A DNA stretch of 64,000 nucleotides from WLMZ01 sp037139095. GTDB taxonomy: Bacteria; Actinomycetota; Acidimicrobiia; Acidimicrobiales; Ilumatobacteraceae. Location of the stretch: the NCBI GenBank assembly GCA_037139095.1, contig JBAXHD010000008.1, positions 20,696 to 84,695 on the forward strand, given 5' to 3'. The notes below the pieces were generated by a model. It was not told where the DNA came from, made no database searches, and was given only the letters and a program-made list of their open reading frames with translations. A program made the position numbers and the translations under genes. This document shows positions 33,718 to 42,009 of the stretch, piece after piece. Position 1 is the first letter of the stretch; each line of letters opens with the position of its first letter.

Positions 33718-34815
33718 TCAGCCCCAGACTGCAACAACGTGGCGTCTGAGCGACTCGAACGTGCCCGCCTCGATTGCTGAGCGCATGTCGCGCATCAGCT
33801 GCAAGGTCCATGCAATGTTGTGCATGCTCACAAGCCGTGGGCCGGTTGGCTCACCCACCTGAAACAGGTGGCGGATGTAGCCGATCGAGTGGCGTTGACA
33901 CACTTCGCACGAGCAGCTTGTATCGATCGGCTGGTCCGAAGTGATGTGCTTGGCGTTCTTCACATGCACTTTGCCGGTGCTGGTCAGCGCCGTGCCGTGG
34001 CGACCAATACGCGTCTGCATCACGCAATCAAACTGATCAACTCCCAAAGCGACTGCCTCGATCAGCGAGGCAGGGTCGCCCACACCCATCAGGTACCGCG
34101 GCCGGTCAGCGGGAAGGTGTTCGATGGCGGCAGCCAGTGCCGGAAGCATTTCGGCTCTGGTTTCGCCAACGCTGAGTCCGCCGATGCCATATCCATCGAA
34201 GCCAAGTTCGACCGTGCGTTGCGCCGACTCGGCGCGCAGCGTTTCGTCGAGTCCGCCTTGAACGATTCCGAACAGGGCCTGGTCGGGTCGCTTGTGTGCA
34301 GCATGAGCTCGTGCCGCCCATGCGCTCGTGCGGTCGAGCGCAAGGCGGATCACATCGGGAGGAGATGGCAACGGGGCGCACACATCGAGCACCATTTGGA
34401 TGTCTGCGCCGAGCAACTCTTGGGTGGCCACTGCCGACTCGGGTGTGAACCGATGCATCGACCCGTCGTAGGTGCTGCGAAATGTGGCGCCGTCGTCGTC
34501 GACCTTTGGCTCGAGCGAGAAGATCTGAAATCCGCCTGAGTCGGTCAACGTGAGGCCGCCCCATCCGGCGAAGCGGCCGAGTCCGCCAAGGGCCGCCACT
34601 GTCTCAGCACCAGGGCGCAGCATGAGGTGGTAGGTATTGCCCAAAACGATCTCGGCACCGATCCGTTCGTAGTCGGCAGCCGACAGGTACTTGATCGCGC
34701 CGCGGGTGCCCACCGGCATGAAACACGGCGTGTTGTATTGGCCGCGCGCCGTATGACCAATGCCGGCGCGGGCGCTGCCATCGGTGGCGAGAAGTTCGAA
34801 CCGAACTGGGTGCAT
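33718..34815 (-). CDS. tgt: queuine/preQ1 tRNA-ribosyltransferase
   Basis: 365 residues with TPCFMPVGTRGAIKYLS, LTLTDSGGFQIFSL (proton-relay aspartate), FGIVQGGLDETLR, YGIGGLSVGETRAEM and the nucleophile aspartate in QFDCVMQTRIGRHG. The zinc site is intact (CSCEVC plus the histidine in VSMHN). The usual PTR after the nucleophile reads QTR here. It inserts preQ1 at position 34 of GUN tRNAs. Its ATG shares a base with the queA stop (TAATG), so the queuosine pair is co-translated. Confidence 0.95.
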   Translation of the reverse strand: MHPVRFELLATDGSARAGIGHTARGQYNTPCFMPVGTRGAIKYLSAADYERIGAEIVLGNTYHLMLRPGAETVAALGGLGRFAGWGGLTLTDSGGFQIFSLEPKVDDDGATFRSTYDGSMHRFTPESAVATQELLGADIQMVLDVCAPLPSPPDVIRLALDRTSAWAARAHAAHKRPDQALFGIVQGGLDETLRAESAQRTVELGFDGYGIGGLSVGETRAEMLPALAAAIEHLPADRPRYLMGVGDPASLIEAVALGVDQFDCVMQTRIGRHGTALTSTGKVHVKNAKHITSDQPIDTSCSCEVCQRHSIGYIRHLFQVGEPTGPRLVSMHNIAWTLQLMRDMRSAIEAGTFESLRRHVVAVWG

Positions 34816-35834
34816 TACAGGCTCCTGTCGAGCAGCATCGCGTCGCCGAATGACAAGAATCGATAGTCGTTGGCGAGCGCAGATTCATAGAGCGAACGCC
34901 AGCGCGGGCCAACGAACGCATCGATCATCATCAGCAAGGTGGTCTTGGGCAGATGAAAGTTGGTCATCAGTACGTCGACCAGCTTCCACTCGTAGCCGCG
35001 GTGGATGAACAAACGGGTTCGGCCTTCGAGTTCGCCAAACGTGGCGGCCGACTCAAGCGCTCGCGTGGCGGTGGTGCCCACCGCAACCACCCGTTTGGCG
35101 GATCGGCACTGTTCGAGTACCTCGGCGCTGACGCGGTAACGCTCGCTGTGAATGCGATGCTCGAGTGGGTTATCGACGCTCATTGGTTGAAAGGTGTCGA
35201 GACCAACCACGAGTTCGACGCGAGCTATCTGAACTCCGATTGCTTGCAGCGCTTCGAGCACTGCTGGCGTGAAGTGCAAGCCAGCGGTGGGCGCTGCGGC
35301 GGATCCGGGTTCGTTGGAATAGACGGTCTGGTATCGCTCGCTCTCGCCGAGACGCGTCGTGATGTACGGCGGCAATGGCATCTCGCCATAGGCAGCAAGC
35401 AGCTCGAGCACATCGCCATCACCGAGCAAGGTGACCTCGAACGTGTCGCCGGCCGCAGTGCGCGGACCGATCTCGACTACAGCTGAGTTGTCGCTTGCAA
35501 CCAACTGCTCGCCCACCTTGAGCTTTTTGCCCGGTCGAACCAGTGCCTCCCACACCCGACGATCGCTGCCGGAGCCAGCCACGGGCTCGAGCAGCAGCAC
35601 CTCGGCCGCTCCCCCGGTGTGTCGATGCAACGAAAGCCGTGCCGGAATCACTCGTGAGTCGTTGACCACCAGCAGATCGCCCGGACGAAGCATCTGGTGC
35701 AGATCGCTGACGTGCAGGTGCAGCGGCGCCGAGGCTCCCTGATCGACGAGCAGCTTGGCGCTGTCGCGTGGCTCAATGGGTGTTTGCGCGATGCGATCGG
35801 TAGGGAGCTCGTAATCGAAATCAACCAAACGCAC
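34815..35834 (-). CDS. queA: S-adenosylmethionine:tRNA ribosyltransferase-isomerase
   Basis: 339 residues from GTG 35834, reading VRLVDFDYELPTDRIAQTPIEPRDSAKLLV, the standard QueA start. Further motifs: DLLVVNDSRVIPARL, GSAAAPTAGLHFT and NFHLPKTTLLMMIDAFVG. It builds the epoxyqueuosine side chain from SAM on preQ1-tRNA. The frame is open further upstream across the ruvB stop, but the homologous start is the GTG, 34 bases after ruvB. No QueG/QueH gene is in the window. Confidence 0.94.
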   Translation of the reverse strand: MRLVDFDYELPTDRIAQTPIEPRDSAKLLVDQGASAPLHLHVSDLHQMLRPGDLLVVNDSRVIPARLSLHRHTGGAAEVLLLEPVAGSGSDRRVWEALVRPGKKLKVGEQLVASDNSAVVEIGPRTAAGDTFEVTLLGDGDVLELLAAYGEMPLPPYITTRLGESERYQTVYSNEPGSAAAPTAGLHFTPAVLEALQAIGVQIARVELVVGLDTFQPMSVDNPLEHRIHSERYRVSAEVLEQCRSAKRVVAVGTTATRALESAATFGELEGRTRLFIHRGYEWKLVDVLMTNFHLPKTTLLMMIDAFVGPRWRSLYESALANDYRFLSFGDAMLLDRSL

Positions 35835-35868
35835 GAACGTTGAGGCTACGGCCGACAAACGGGTTGCG

Positions 35869-36900
35869 CTAGCTGAAAAGGTTGGGGCGTGCTTCGCTCG
35901 GAGCTGGCATCTCGAGCCCGAGGTGTTGCCACGCAATGGGCATCGCAACTCGGCCACGTGGGGTGCGCGCCAGCAGGCCCTGCTGGATCAAGAACGGCTC
36001 GTACACATCTTCGACCGTCTCGGTTTGCTCGCCGACGCTGATGGCCACGGTTGACAGACCCACGGGCCCGCCCCCGAACTGCACACAAATGGCGGTGAGA
36101 ATGGCACGGTCTACTTTGTCGAGACCGCGCTGATCCACGCCGAACACAGCGAGACCGTCACGAGCGGTGTCTTGATCGATGGATCCGTCGCCGCGTACTT
36201 CGGCGTAGTCGCGTACCCGTCGGAGTAACCGATTGGCTATGCGCGGGGTGCCGCGACTGCGGCGCGCAATTTCCCATGCTCCTTGCTCGGTGATGCTGAC
36301 ACCCACGATGCTGGCGGTGCGACGCACGATCGATTCGAGTTCATCGTCGTGATAAAAGTCGAGCCGAGCCACGAGACCAAAACGATCGCGCAGCGGGCCG
36401 GTGATCATGCCCGTACGTGTGGTTGCCCCGACGAGCGTGAACGGGGGCAAGGGCAGCCTGATCGACGATGCCGCGGGGCCTTTGCCCACCACTATGTCGA
36501 GCTGGAAATCTTCCATCGCCGGATACAAAATCTCTTCGACAGCGCGAGAGAGCCGATGGATCTCATCGATGAACAACACGTCGCCCTCACCGAGTTTGGT
36601 GAGAATGGCAGCGAGGTCGCCTGCCCGCTCGAGCGTGGGGCCCGAAGTGATGTGTAGGTGCACGCCCATTTCGGCGGCAACGATGCCAGCCATTGTTGTC
36701 TTGCCGAGTCCGGGAGGGCCGGCGAGCAGGAGATGGTCGATGGGTTGGTTGCGTCGTCGAGCAGCCTCAATGACGATCGCGAGATGCTCTTTGAGTTCGC
36801 GCTGGCCAACGAAGTCGCTGAGCCGGCGAGGGCGAAGACCAATCTCGTCGCTCTCCTCGATCTCGTTGTTGACCCCTGGGTCGAGGAATTCCTCACGCAC
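35869..36900 (-). CDS. ruvB: Holliday junction branch-migration helicase RuvB
   Basis: 343 residues with LRPRRLSDFVGQRELKEHL, Walker A GPPGLGKTT, Walker B LFIDEIHRLSRAVEEILYPAMEDF, sensor LVGATTRTGMITGPLRDRFG, and the C-terminal winged helix ending FLIQQGLLARTPRGRVAMPIAWQHLG. GTG start overlapping the ruvA stop by eight bases. With RuvA it drives branch migration; RuvC then cuts. Controlled with ruvC from the LexA-like box upstream. Confidence 0.97.
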   Translation of the reverse strand: MREEFLDPGVNNEIEESDEIGLRPRRLSDFVGQRELKEHLAIVIEAARRRNQPIDHLLLAGPPGLGKTTMAGIVAAEMGVHLHITSGPTLERAGDLAAILTKLGEGDVLFIDEIHRLSRAVEEILYPAMEDFQLDIVVGKGPAASSIRLPLPPFTLVGATTRTGMITGPLRDRFGLVARLDFYHDDELESIVRRTASIVGVSITEQGAWEIARRSRGTPRIANRLLRRVRDYAEVRGDGSIDQDTARDGLAVFGVDQRGLDKVDRAILTAICVQFGGGPVGLSTVAISVGEQTETVEDVYEPFLIQQGLLARTPRGRVAMPIAWQHLGLEMPAPSEARPNLFS

Positions 36901-37489
36901 GTTTGGCCCCTAACAACTGCAACGCATCGCGCAGAAGAGTAGACGCATTGTCGCCCGCCGAAATCTCGCGCAGCGCGTCGCGTACTTCTTCTGGTGCGTA
37001 GCCCAGGCCATACAGCGCCTCGCGCACATCACCAAGCACCGAGTTGCCCGTTGCACCGCCGCCCATCGAGATGGGATCGAGCATGGGGATGTTCAGGCGA
37101 TTCTTGAGTTCGATGAGCAGACGTTCGGCGGTCTTTTTGCCCACACCTGGCACCATGCACAGCGACGCATTGTCGGCGCTGGCAACGATGTCGATAAGCG
37201 CTGACGGCGTGTGCGTACCCAAGATGGCCATCGCCATCGAGGGGCCAACGCCGTGAGTGCCGATGAGCACCTGAAATGTGGCTCGCTCTTCGCGCCGCAA
37301 GAAACCAAACAGCGTCTGAGCGTCTTCGCGGATGTGGTGATGCACATAGACAAACACGTTGGCGCCGGGCTCGAGTTCGGCCAAGGTGCGCGGCGTTACG
37401 GTGACGAAATAACCGACACCGCCAACCTCGAGCAGCACTTCGCTATCGGCGCCGCGTTCGAGCACAGCGCCACGCAGTGAGCCGATCAT
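36893..37489 (-). CDS. ruvA: Holliday junction DNA-binding subunit RuvA
   Basis: 198 residues: OB domain (MIGSLRGAVLERGADSEVLLEVGGVGYFVTV), helix-hairpin-helix region (THGVGPSMAMAIL and VPGVGKKTAERLLIELKNRL) and the C-terminal three-helix RuvB-binding domain (VREALYGLGYAPEEVRDALREI). Its ATG overlaps the ruvC stop by ATGA. Confidence 0.96.
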   Translation of the reverse strand: MIGSLRGAVLERGADSEVLLEVGGVGYFVTVTPRTLAELEPGANVFVYVHHHIREDAQTLFGFLRREERATFQVLIGTHGVGPSMAMAILGTHTPSALIDIVASADNASLCMVPGVGKKTAERLLIELKNRLNIPMLDPISMGGGATGNSVLGDVREALYGLGYAPEEVRDALREISAGDNASTLLRDALQLLGAKRA

Positions 37490-38028
37490 CGTGAGCCTGC
37501 CGTTGCCTCACGCACACGCTGACGCAACGGCGCCATCGCGAGATGACATAGCGCCAAGGCCGCAGCGTCGGCAGCGTCGGCGGGTTTCGGAACGGCCGTG
37601 AGGCCAAGTCGGGCTTGCACCATCTTTTGTACCTGGGCTTTATCGGCGGCGCCCCAGCCGGCAACGGCGCCCTTCACTTGGTTCGGCGTGTATTGCACAA
37701 CCTCGCAGCCACACAGCCACGCCTCGGCGAGGGCAAGCCCACTGGCTTGGGCGACGCTCATTGCGGTGCGTACGTTGTTCTGAAAGAACACTTGCTCAAC
37801 GGCAACAACGTGCGGTCGAAACTCAAGCAGCAGCGCAGCAAACTCTTCGCGAAGCTCTCCCAAGCGCTTGGGCAGTGGATCGCCTGGAGCGGTCTTGATC
37901 ACGCCCAGACTCAGTGCGATTGCCGCGCCGGGGCCACTGGCTTGTACGGCTGCGTATCCGCATCGGGTGAGACCCGGGTCTATCCCGAGCACAACAAGAG
38001 GCTCGTCGAGGGAGCGCATCACGAACAT
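37486..38028 (-). CDS. ruvC: crossover junction endonuclease RuvC
   Basis: 180 residues. Catalytic acidic residues are visible: the aspartate in VLGIDPGLTRCGYA, the glutamate in VVAVEQVFFQNNVRTAMSVAQA and the aspartates in ADAADAAALALCH. It resolves Holliday junctions. The frame is open upstream to 38160, but conserved sequence begins MRSLDEPLVVLGIDPG; I use ATG 38028, with ATG 38019 as the alternative. The start lies inside a perfect LexA-like palindrome, so ruvCAB should be SOS-regulated. TACCAT eight bases upstream of 38028 is a candidate -10. Confidence 0.93.
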   Translation of the reverse strand: MFVMRSLDEPLVVLGIDPGLTRCGYAAVQASGPGAAIALSLGVIKTAPGDPLPKRLGELREEFAALLLEFRPHVVAVEQVFFQNNVRTAMSVAQASGLALAEAWLCGCEVVQYTPNQVKGAVAGWGAADKAQVQKMVQARLGLTAVPKPADAADAAALALCHLAMAPLRQRVREATAGSR

Positions 38029-38036
38029 AGGTTCGT
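38021..38036. promoter_or_regulatory. LexA-type SOS box at the ruvC start
   Basis: ACGAAC, four bases, GTTCGT: a perfect 6+4+6 palindrome matching the Gram-positive consensus CGAACN4GTTCG. It overlaps ATG 38028 and the likely transcription start of ruvCAB, and lies 107 bases before the divergent lipoprotein start. Confidence 0.8.
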
Positions 38037-38130
38037 ATGGTACCAAACAGGTCTTGAGGCACCGCGGATGAGCCACGCTGAAGCGGGCGCTTCGCGGAGC
38101 GCAGTCCTCTTGAGTCGCCGATGTGTGTGT

Positions 38131-38136
38131 CATAGT
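38131..38136 (+). promoter_or_regulatory. candidate -10 box of the lipoprotein gene
   Basis: CATAGT ends six bases before ATG 38143; TTGAGT at 38110-38115 could be the -35 with a short 15-base spacer. Confidence 0.35.
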
Positions 38137-38142
38137 CGGTGC

Positions 38143-40161
38143 ATGCGTCACTCTGTTCAAGCTCTGTGTATTACTGCCACGCTGCTCTTCAGCGCCTGTG
38201 CGAGCAGTAGCAACAGTTCGTCTACGTCGCTTTCTGCAGTGCCAGCGGCAAGCGGGCCCGCAGACAGTTTGGTGCCCACGGCTATTGCAGATGCCGCACC
38301 GCTGCCGTGCGACCCCATCGATCCGAGCGCTTGCTTGCTTCCATGGCCTAACGACGCATTCACGAAAGCAGACCCCGCGTCTGGCACCGGTCGGCGCCTC
38401 GCCATTGCCCCAAGCGCACCACCGTCAAACGTTGGCGACAAAGTCATCGATGTCACCGACCAGAATCGAAGCGACGGATTCTCGCCTGGCTCAGCGATGC
38501 TCGTGCGGGTGCCTCAACTTGATCTGGCGGCATCGGGAGTCGCCTCCAGCACCTTTATTGCAAAGTCGCTCGAAGCTGACGCCCCGATCGTGTTGCTCGA
38601 TGCCACCACCAAGCAGCGCTGGCCGTACTGGGCAGAACTCGACGCCCATGCAGTGCACGACGATCAGCGGCTGCTGATGATCCATCCTGCAAGTTCGCTT
38701 CTCGAAGGGCATCGCTATGTGGTCGCGCTCCAGCATCTGAAATCGGCCACTGGGCCGATCGCTTCGCCCAGCTCGTTCACCGATGCGCTCGCCAGTACAG
38801 CCACGCCCGATCGCGCAGCCCACCTTCATGGTGTCGTTGCTGAAGCGACTGCTGCTGGCGTTGACCCCGCAACGCTGTACATGGCGTGGGACTTCACGGT
38901 TGCAAGCGCACAAAGCTTGTCGGCGCGTTTGCTGCACATGCGCAGCGATGCCTACGCCTCGGTGGGCTCAACTGCACCGGTGTTCACCGTTGACTCGAGC
39001 GTCGACGAGGGAGCCGTGCGCACGATTCGCGGCACGTATTTGATTCCGAACTACCTCACGGGCACTGGCGCACCCGGGTCTTCGTTCGAGCTCGGCTCCG
39101 ATGGCTTACCCGCGCGCAACGTGGCCAATCCCGATTTCAGCGCGCCGTTCCTGTGCCTGGTGCCAGTGGCGCCATCAGCGCCTACTCCTGTTGTGGTCTA
39201 CGGCCACGGCTTGTTGGGTTCGCGCGAAGAGATCAACGGCCTCCGCGCTGTGGTCGAGCAGGGCTCGCTGTCATTGTGCGGCAGCGACTGGATCGGTATG
39301 TCGAGTGAGGACATCGGCAACCTGGCCGGAATCCTCGGCGATATGAGCAACTTCAAGCAACTGGCCGATCGCTTGCAGCAGGGGCTACTCAACATGCAAT
39401 TCCTTGGACGTGCCATCAACGCCGCCGACGGATTCGCGTCGAATGCCAGCTTCCAAACAGCTACACACGCACCGCTGATTGCGCCCGGCAAGACAACGCT
39501 GCTCGGCAACAGCCAAGGCGGCATTCTTGGTGGAGCTGCTTCGGCGATCTCTACCGAGTGGACCAATGTGGTGCTTGGCGTGCCCGGCATTAACTACTCG
39601 CTGTTGCTGCCACGATCATCCGACTGGCCCGAATTCGAATCGGTCTTCAACGCTGCATACACCGGCGATATCGATCGAGTCATCGCGCTTCAACTCATCC
39701 AGCTGTTGTGGGATCGCGGCGAGAACAATGGATACGCGCAGCACCTCACCCAGGACCCCTATACAGGTATCTCAGCAAAGAAAGTTCTGATGATCGAAGC
39801 CTTTGGTGATCATCAGGTCTCAAACGTGTCCACCGAAGTGCTGGCCCGCACCATTCATGCCGGGGTCCACTCCCCTGCGCTGCGTCCATCGCGAAGCCCC
39901 GATGTGAATCCGTATTTCGGTATTGATGCAATCACCGACAAGAACGTCGACCGGTCGATCGTTGTGCAATGGGACTACGGCAATCCGGCGCCACCAACAG
40001 TGAATCTGCCTCCGACTGATCCAGCCTTTGGTGAGGACCCCCACGGCAAAGGATCGAGTGAAGCGCGAGTGATTCACTTGGCGCTTGGGTTCCTAACAAC
40101 GGGCAAGATCTCGATCCCGTGCGACGGGCCGTGCGTGAGCGACAGCGTGGCGGGCGGCTAG
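38143..40161 (+). CDS. lipoprotein with alpha/beta-hydrolase fold, unknown substrate
   Basis: 672 residues. The N-terminus MRHSVQALCITATLLFSACASS has a clear lipobox (FSAC), then a Ser/Thr-rich linker. A beta-rich N-terminal half (LLPWPNDAFTKADPASGTGRRLAI; WPYWAELDAHA) precedes a hydrolase core with VVVYGHGLLGSREEI and the nucleophile elbow TLLGNSQGGILGGA, and EAFGDHQVSNVSTEV near the C-terminus. Anchored outside the cell membrane, probably an esterase or depolymerase. ATG 38143 is preferred over longer in-frame starts because of the signal peptide and the promoter spacing. Confidence 0.8.
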   Translation: MRHSVQALCITATLLFSACASSSNSSSTSLSAVPAASGPADSLVPTAIADAAPLPCDPIDPSACLLPWPNDAFTKADPASGTGRRLAIAPSAPPSNVGDKVIDVTDQNRSDGFSPGSAMLVRVPQLDLAASGVASSTFIAKSLEADAPIVLLDATTKQRWPYWAELDAHAVHDDQRLLMIHPASSLLEGHRYVVALQHLKSATGPIASPSSFTDALASTATPDRAAHLHGVVAEATAAGVDPATLYMAWDFTVASAQSLSARLLHMRSDAYASVGSTAPVFTVDSSVDEGAVRTIRGTYLIPNYLTGTGAPGSSFELGSDGLPARNVANPDFSAPFLCLVPVAPSAPTPVVVYGHGLLGSREEINGLRAVVEQGSLSLCGSDWIGMSSEDIGNLAGILGDMSNFKQLADRLQQGLLNMQFLGRAINAADGFASNASFQTATHAPLIAPGKTTLLGNSQGGILGGAASAISTEWTNVVLGVPGINYSLLLPRSSDWPEFESVFNAAYTGDIDRVIALQLIQLLWDRGENNGYAQHLTQDPYTGISAKKVLMIEAFGDHQVSNVSTEVLARTIHAGVHSPALRPSRSPDVNPYFGIDAITDKNVDRSIVVQWDYGNPAPPTVNLPPTDPAFGEDPHGKGSSEARVIHLALGFLTTGKISIPCDGPCVSDSVAGG

Positions 40162-40178
40162 CGATTGCGAGTGATGCG

Positions 40179-40634
40179 TTATGCCTGTGCAGCTCGCACG
40201 GCATCGACCAGTTCATCCACCGGCCGGTAGGTAAGGCCAGCAATGGCTCGATGCACATATCGCACGACACCGTTTGCATCGACAACGAACACGCTGCGAC
40301 GAGGGAAGCCAAGTGGACCCAACGTGCCATAGGACGACGCAACTGCCTTGTCGGGATCGGCCAACAAGGGGAACTTGAATCCGTGCTTGCTGCTGAACTT
40401 GTCGTGACTGCTCACGCTCTGCGCTGAGATAGCCAAGACCTGTGCGCCAACCTCGGAGAACTCGTCGAGATCGTCGTTATAGGTATTGAGTTGCTTGGTA
40501 CACACCGGCGCGTCGTCGCCCGGATAGAACACAAGCACCACCGCTTGTCCGCGGTACGACGCCAATGAATAGGTTTCGCCGCCGGTACCGCTCAGGGTGA
40601 AGTCGGGTGCCTTGTCACCAATGCCAATGCTCAT
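40179..40634 (-). CDS. peroxiredoxin, 1-Cys BCP/AhpE-like
   Basis: 151 residues of thioredoxin fold: GDKAPDFTLSGTGGETYSL, FYPGDDAPVCTKQLN with the peroxidatic Cys45, and SRR-like LGFPRRSVFVVDANG. The resolving cysteine found five residues on in many BCP enzymes is absent (Cys45 is the only cysteine), so an external thiol is needed. It overlaps the yebC stop by ATGA. Confidence 0.88.
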   Translation of the reverse strand: MSIGIGDKAPDFTLSGTGGETYSLASYRGQAVVLVFYPGDDAPVCTKQLNTYNDDLDEFSEVGAQVLAISAQSVSSHDKFSSKHGFKFPLLADPDKAVASSYGTLGPLGFPRRSVFVVDANGVVRYVHRAIAGLTYRPVDELVDAVRAAQA

Positions 40635-41380
40635 GTGCTGACGGCCTCCATCAGTTCATCGGAGATATCGAAGTTGCTATAGACATCTTGGACATCGTCG
40701 TTGTCTTCGAACGCATCCATGATGCGCAGAATATTACGCGCGTCGCCAGCATCGGTGACCTCGATGGTGATTGACGAGACCATGGTGCTTTCAGCCGAAC
40801 GAACCACAAGGCCCGCCGCCTCAAGCGCAGCCTGCAGGTCATACACGTGGCTCGGCGTGCAAGTGATGCGCCAGTCGTCGCCGTCGCGGGCTACGTCGTC
40901 GGCCCCAGCATCGAGTGCCGCCATCATTACGTCGTCTTCGCCGACAGCGCCATCGACAATGATCACGCCCTTGCGGCTGAACTGCCAGCCAACTGCGCCG
41001 GGCTCGGCCAAACTGCCGCCGAGCTTGTTGAAAATGTTGCGAACATCAGAGCCGGTGCGGTTGCGGTTATCGGTGAGCGTGTCGACCAAGATCGCCACGC
41101 CGCCAGGCGCGTAGCCTTCGTACATGATGGCCTCGTAGGTGCCGCCGTCGTCGGCGCCAGTGCCGCGCTTTATTGCGCGATCAATCGCGTCGTTGGTCAT
41201 CTGTCCGGCCTTGGCCTTTTGGATGGCGGTACGCAGCGAAGCATTGCTGGCTGGGTCGCCACCGCCTTCGCGTGCCGCTACCTCGAGGATGCGCGCAATC
41301 TTGTTGAACAACTTGCCGCGAGCTTTGTCCTTGGCACCTTTTTGGTGCTTGATTGTCGCCCATTTTGAATGACCGGACAT
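40631..41380 (-). CDS. yebC: YebC/PmpR-family protein (TACO1-like)
   Basis: 249 residues starting MSGHSKWATIKHQKGAKDKARGKLFNKIAR, the family hallmark, with YEGYAPGGVAILVDTLTDNRNRT. Members act as transcription regulators or, as recent work shows, help ribosomes through proline stretches. A perfect AGGAGG stands seven bases before the ATG. It follows pdxT by two bases and precedes the peroxiredoxin, the same neighbourhood as in mycobacteria (pdxT-yebC-ruvC). Confidence 0.94.
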   Translation of the reverse strand: MSGHSKWATIKHQKGAKDKARGKLFNKIARILEVAAREGGGDPASNASLRTAIQKAKAGQMTNDAIDRAIKRGTGADDGGTYEAIMYEGYAPGGVAILVDTLTDNRNRTGSDVRNIFNKLGGSLAEPGAVGWQFSRKGVIIVDGAVGEDDVMMAALDAGADDVARDGDDWRITCTPSHVYDLQAALEAAGLVVRSAESTMVSSITIEVTDAGDARNILRIMDAFEDNDDVQDVYSNFDISDELMEAVST

Positions 41381-41382
41381 GG

Positions 41383-41949
41383 TTAAACCTCCTGAAGGAA
41401 CAACGAGTGGAGACGATAGTCGGCAGTGAGCTCAGGGTGAAACGAGGCCACAAACACTGAACCCTGGCGAGCCAGCACGGGGACGCCTGCGTGTGAGGCG
41501 ATGACCTCGACACCGGGACCCACGCGCTCGACTTTTGGGGCCCGAATAAACACAGCGTGAAACGGTTCATCGAGCTTGGGTATGTCGATGTCGGCCTCGA
41601 AGCTGTCTACCTGACGGCCGTAGCCGTTGCGACGCACGGTGATGTCGATAGCGCCAAAGCTCACCTGATCGAGGCGACCATCGAGCACTTCGGTGGCCAG
41701 CAAGATCATGCCGGCGCAGGTGCCGAACACGGCGAGGCCGTCGGAGATGCGTTTGCTCAGCGGGTCGAACAGACCCGAGGTGGCGAGCAGCCGCGACATC
41801 GTGGTGCTTTCGCCGCCAGGCATGACCAACGCAGCGATGCCATCAAGATCGTCGGCGACGCGCACCTGACGACAACTGACTCCGCACTCAGCGAGCGCCC
41901 GTTCGTGCGCGGCGAACGCGCCTTGCAATGCAAGAACGCCGACGAGCAC
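41383..41949 (-). CDS. pdxT: pyridoxal 5'-phosphate synthase glutaminase subunit
   Basis: 188 residues of the class I glutaminase type: VGVLALQGAFAAHERAL, LVMPGGESTTMSRLL, catalytic Cys78 in VFGTCAGMILLA and the His-Glu pair in VASFHPELTAD. It supplies ammonia to PdxS. GTG start with GGAG seven bases before it. Confidence 0.95.
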   Translation of the reverse strand: MLVGVLALQGAFAAHERALAECGVSCRQVRVADDLDGIAALVMPGGESTTMSRLLATSGLFDPLSKRISDGLAVFGTCAGMILLATEVLDGRLDQVSFGAIDITVRRNGYGRQVDSFEADIDIPKLDEPFHAVFIRAPKVERVGPGVEVIASHAGVPVLARQGSVFVASFHPELTADYRLHSLFLQEV

Positions 41950-42009
41950 CAGGGGGCTCCGAACTAGATTGCTGCACTCGAACCGCTTTCGTGCCGTGAA
42001 GAACTGTGA

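Noticed and set aside
37615..38142. In-frame extension of the lipoprotein gene into ruvC
   Set aside because: It is antisense to ruvC, and the lipobox signal peptide begins at 38143.
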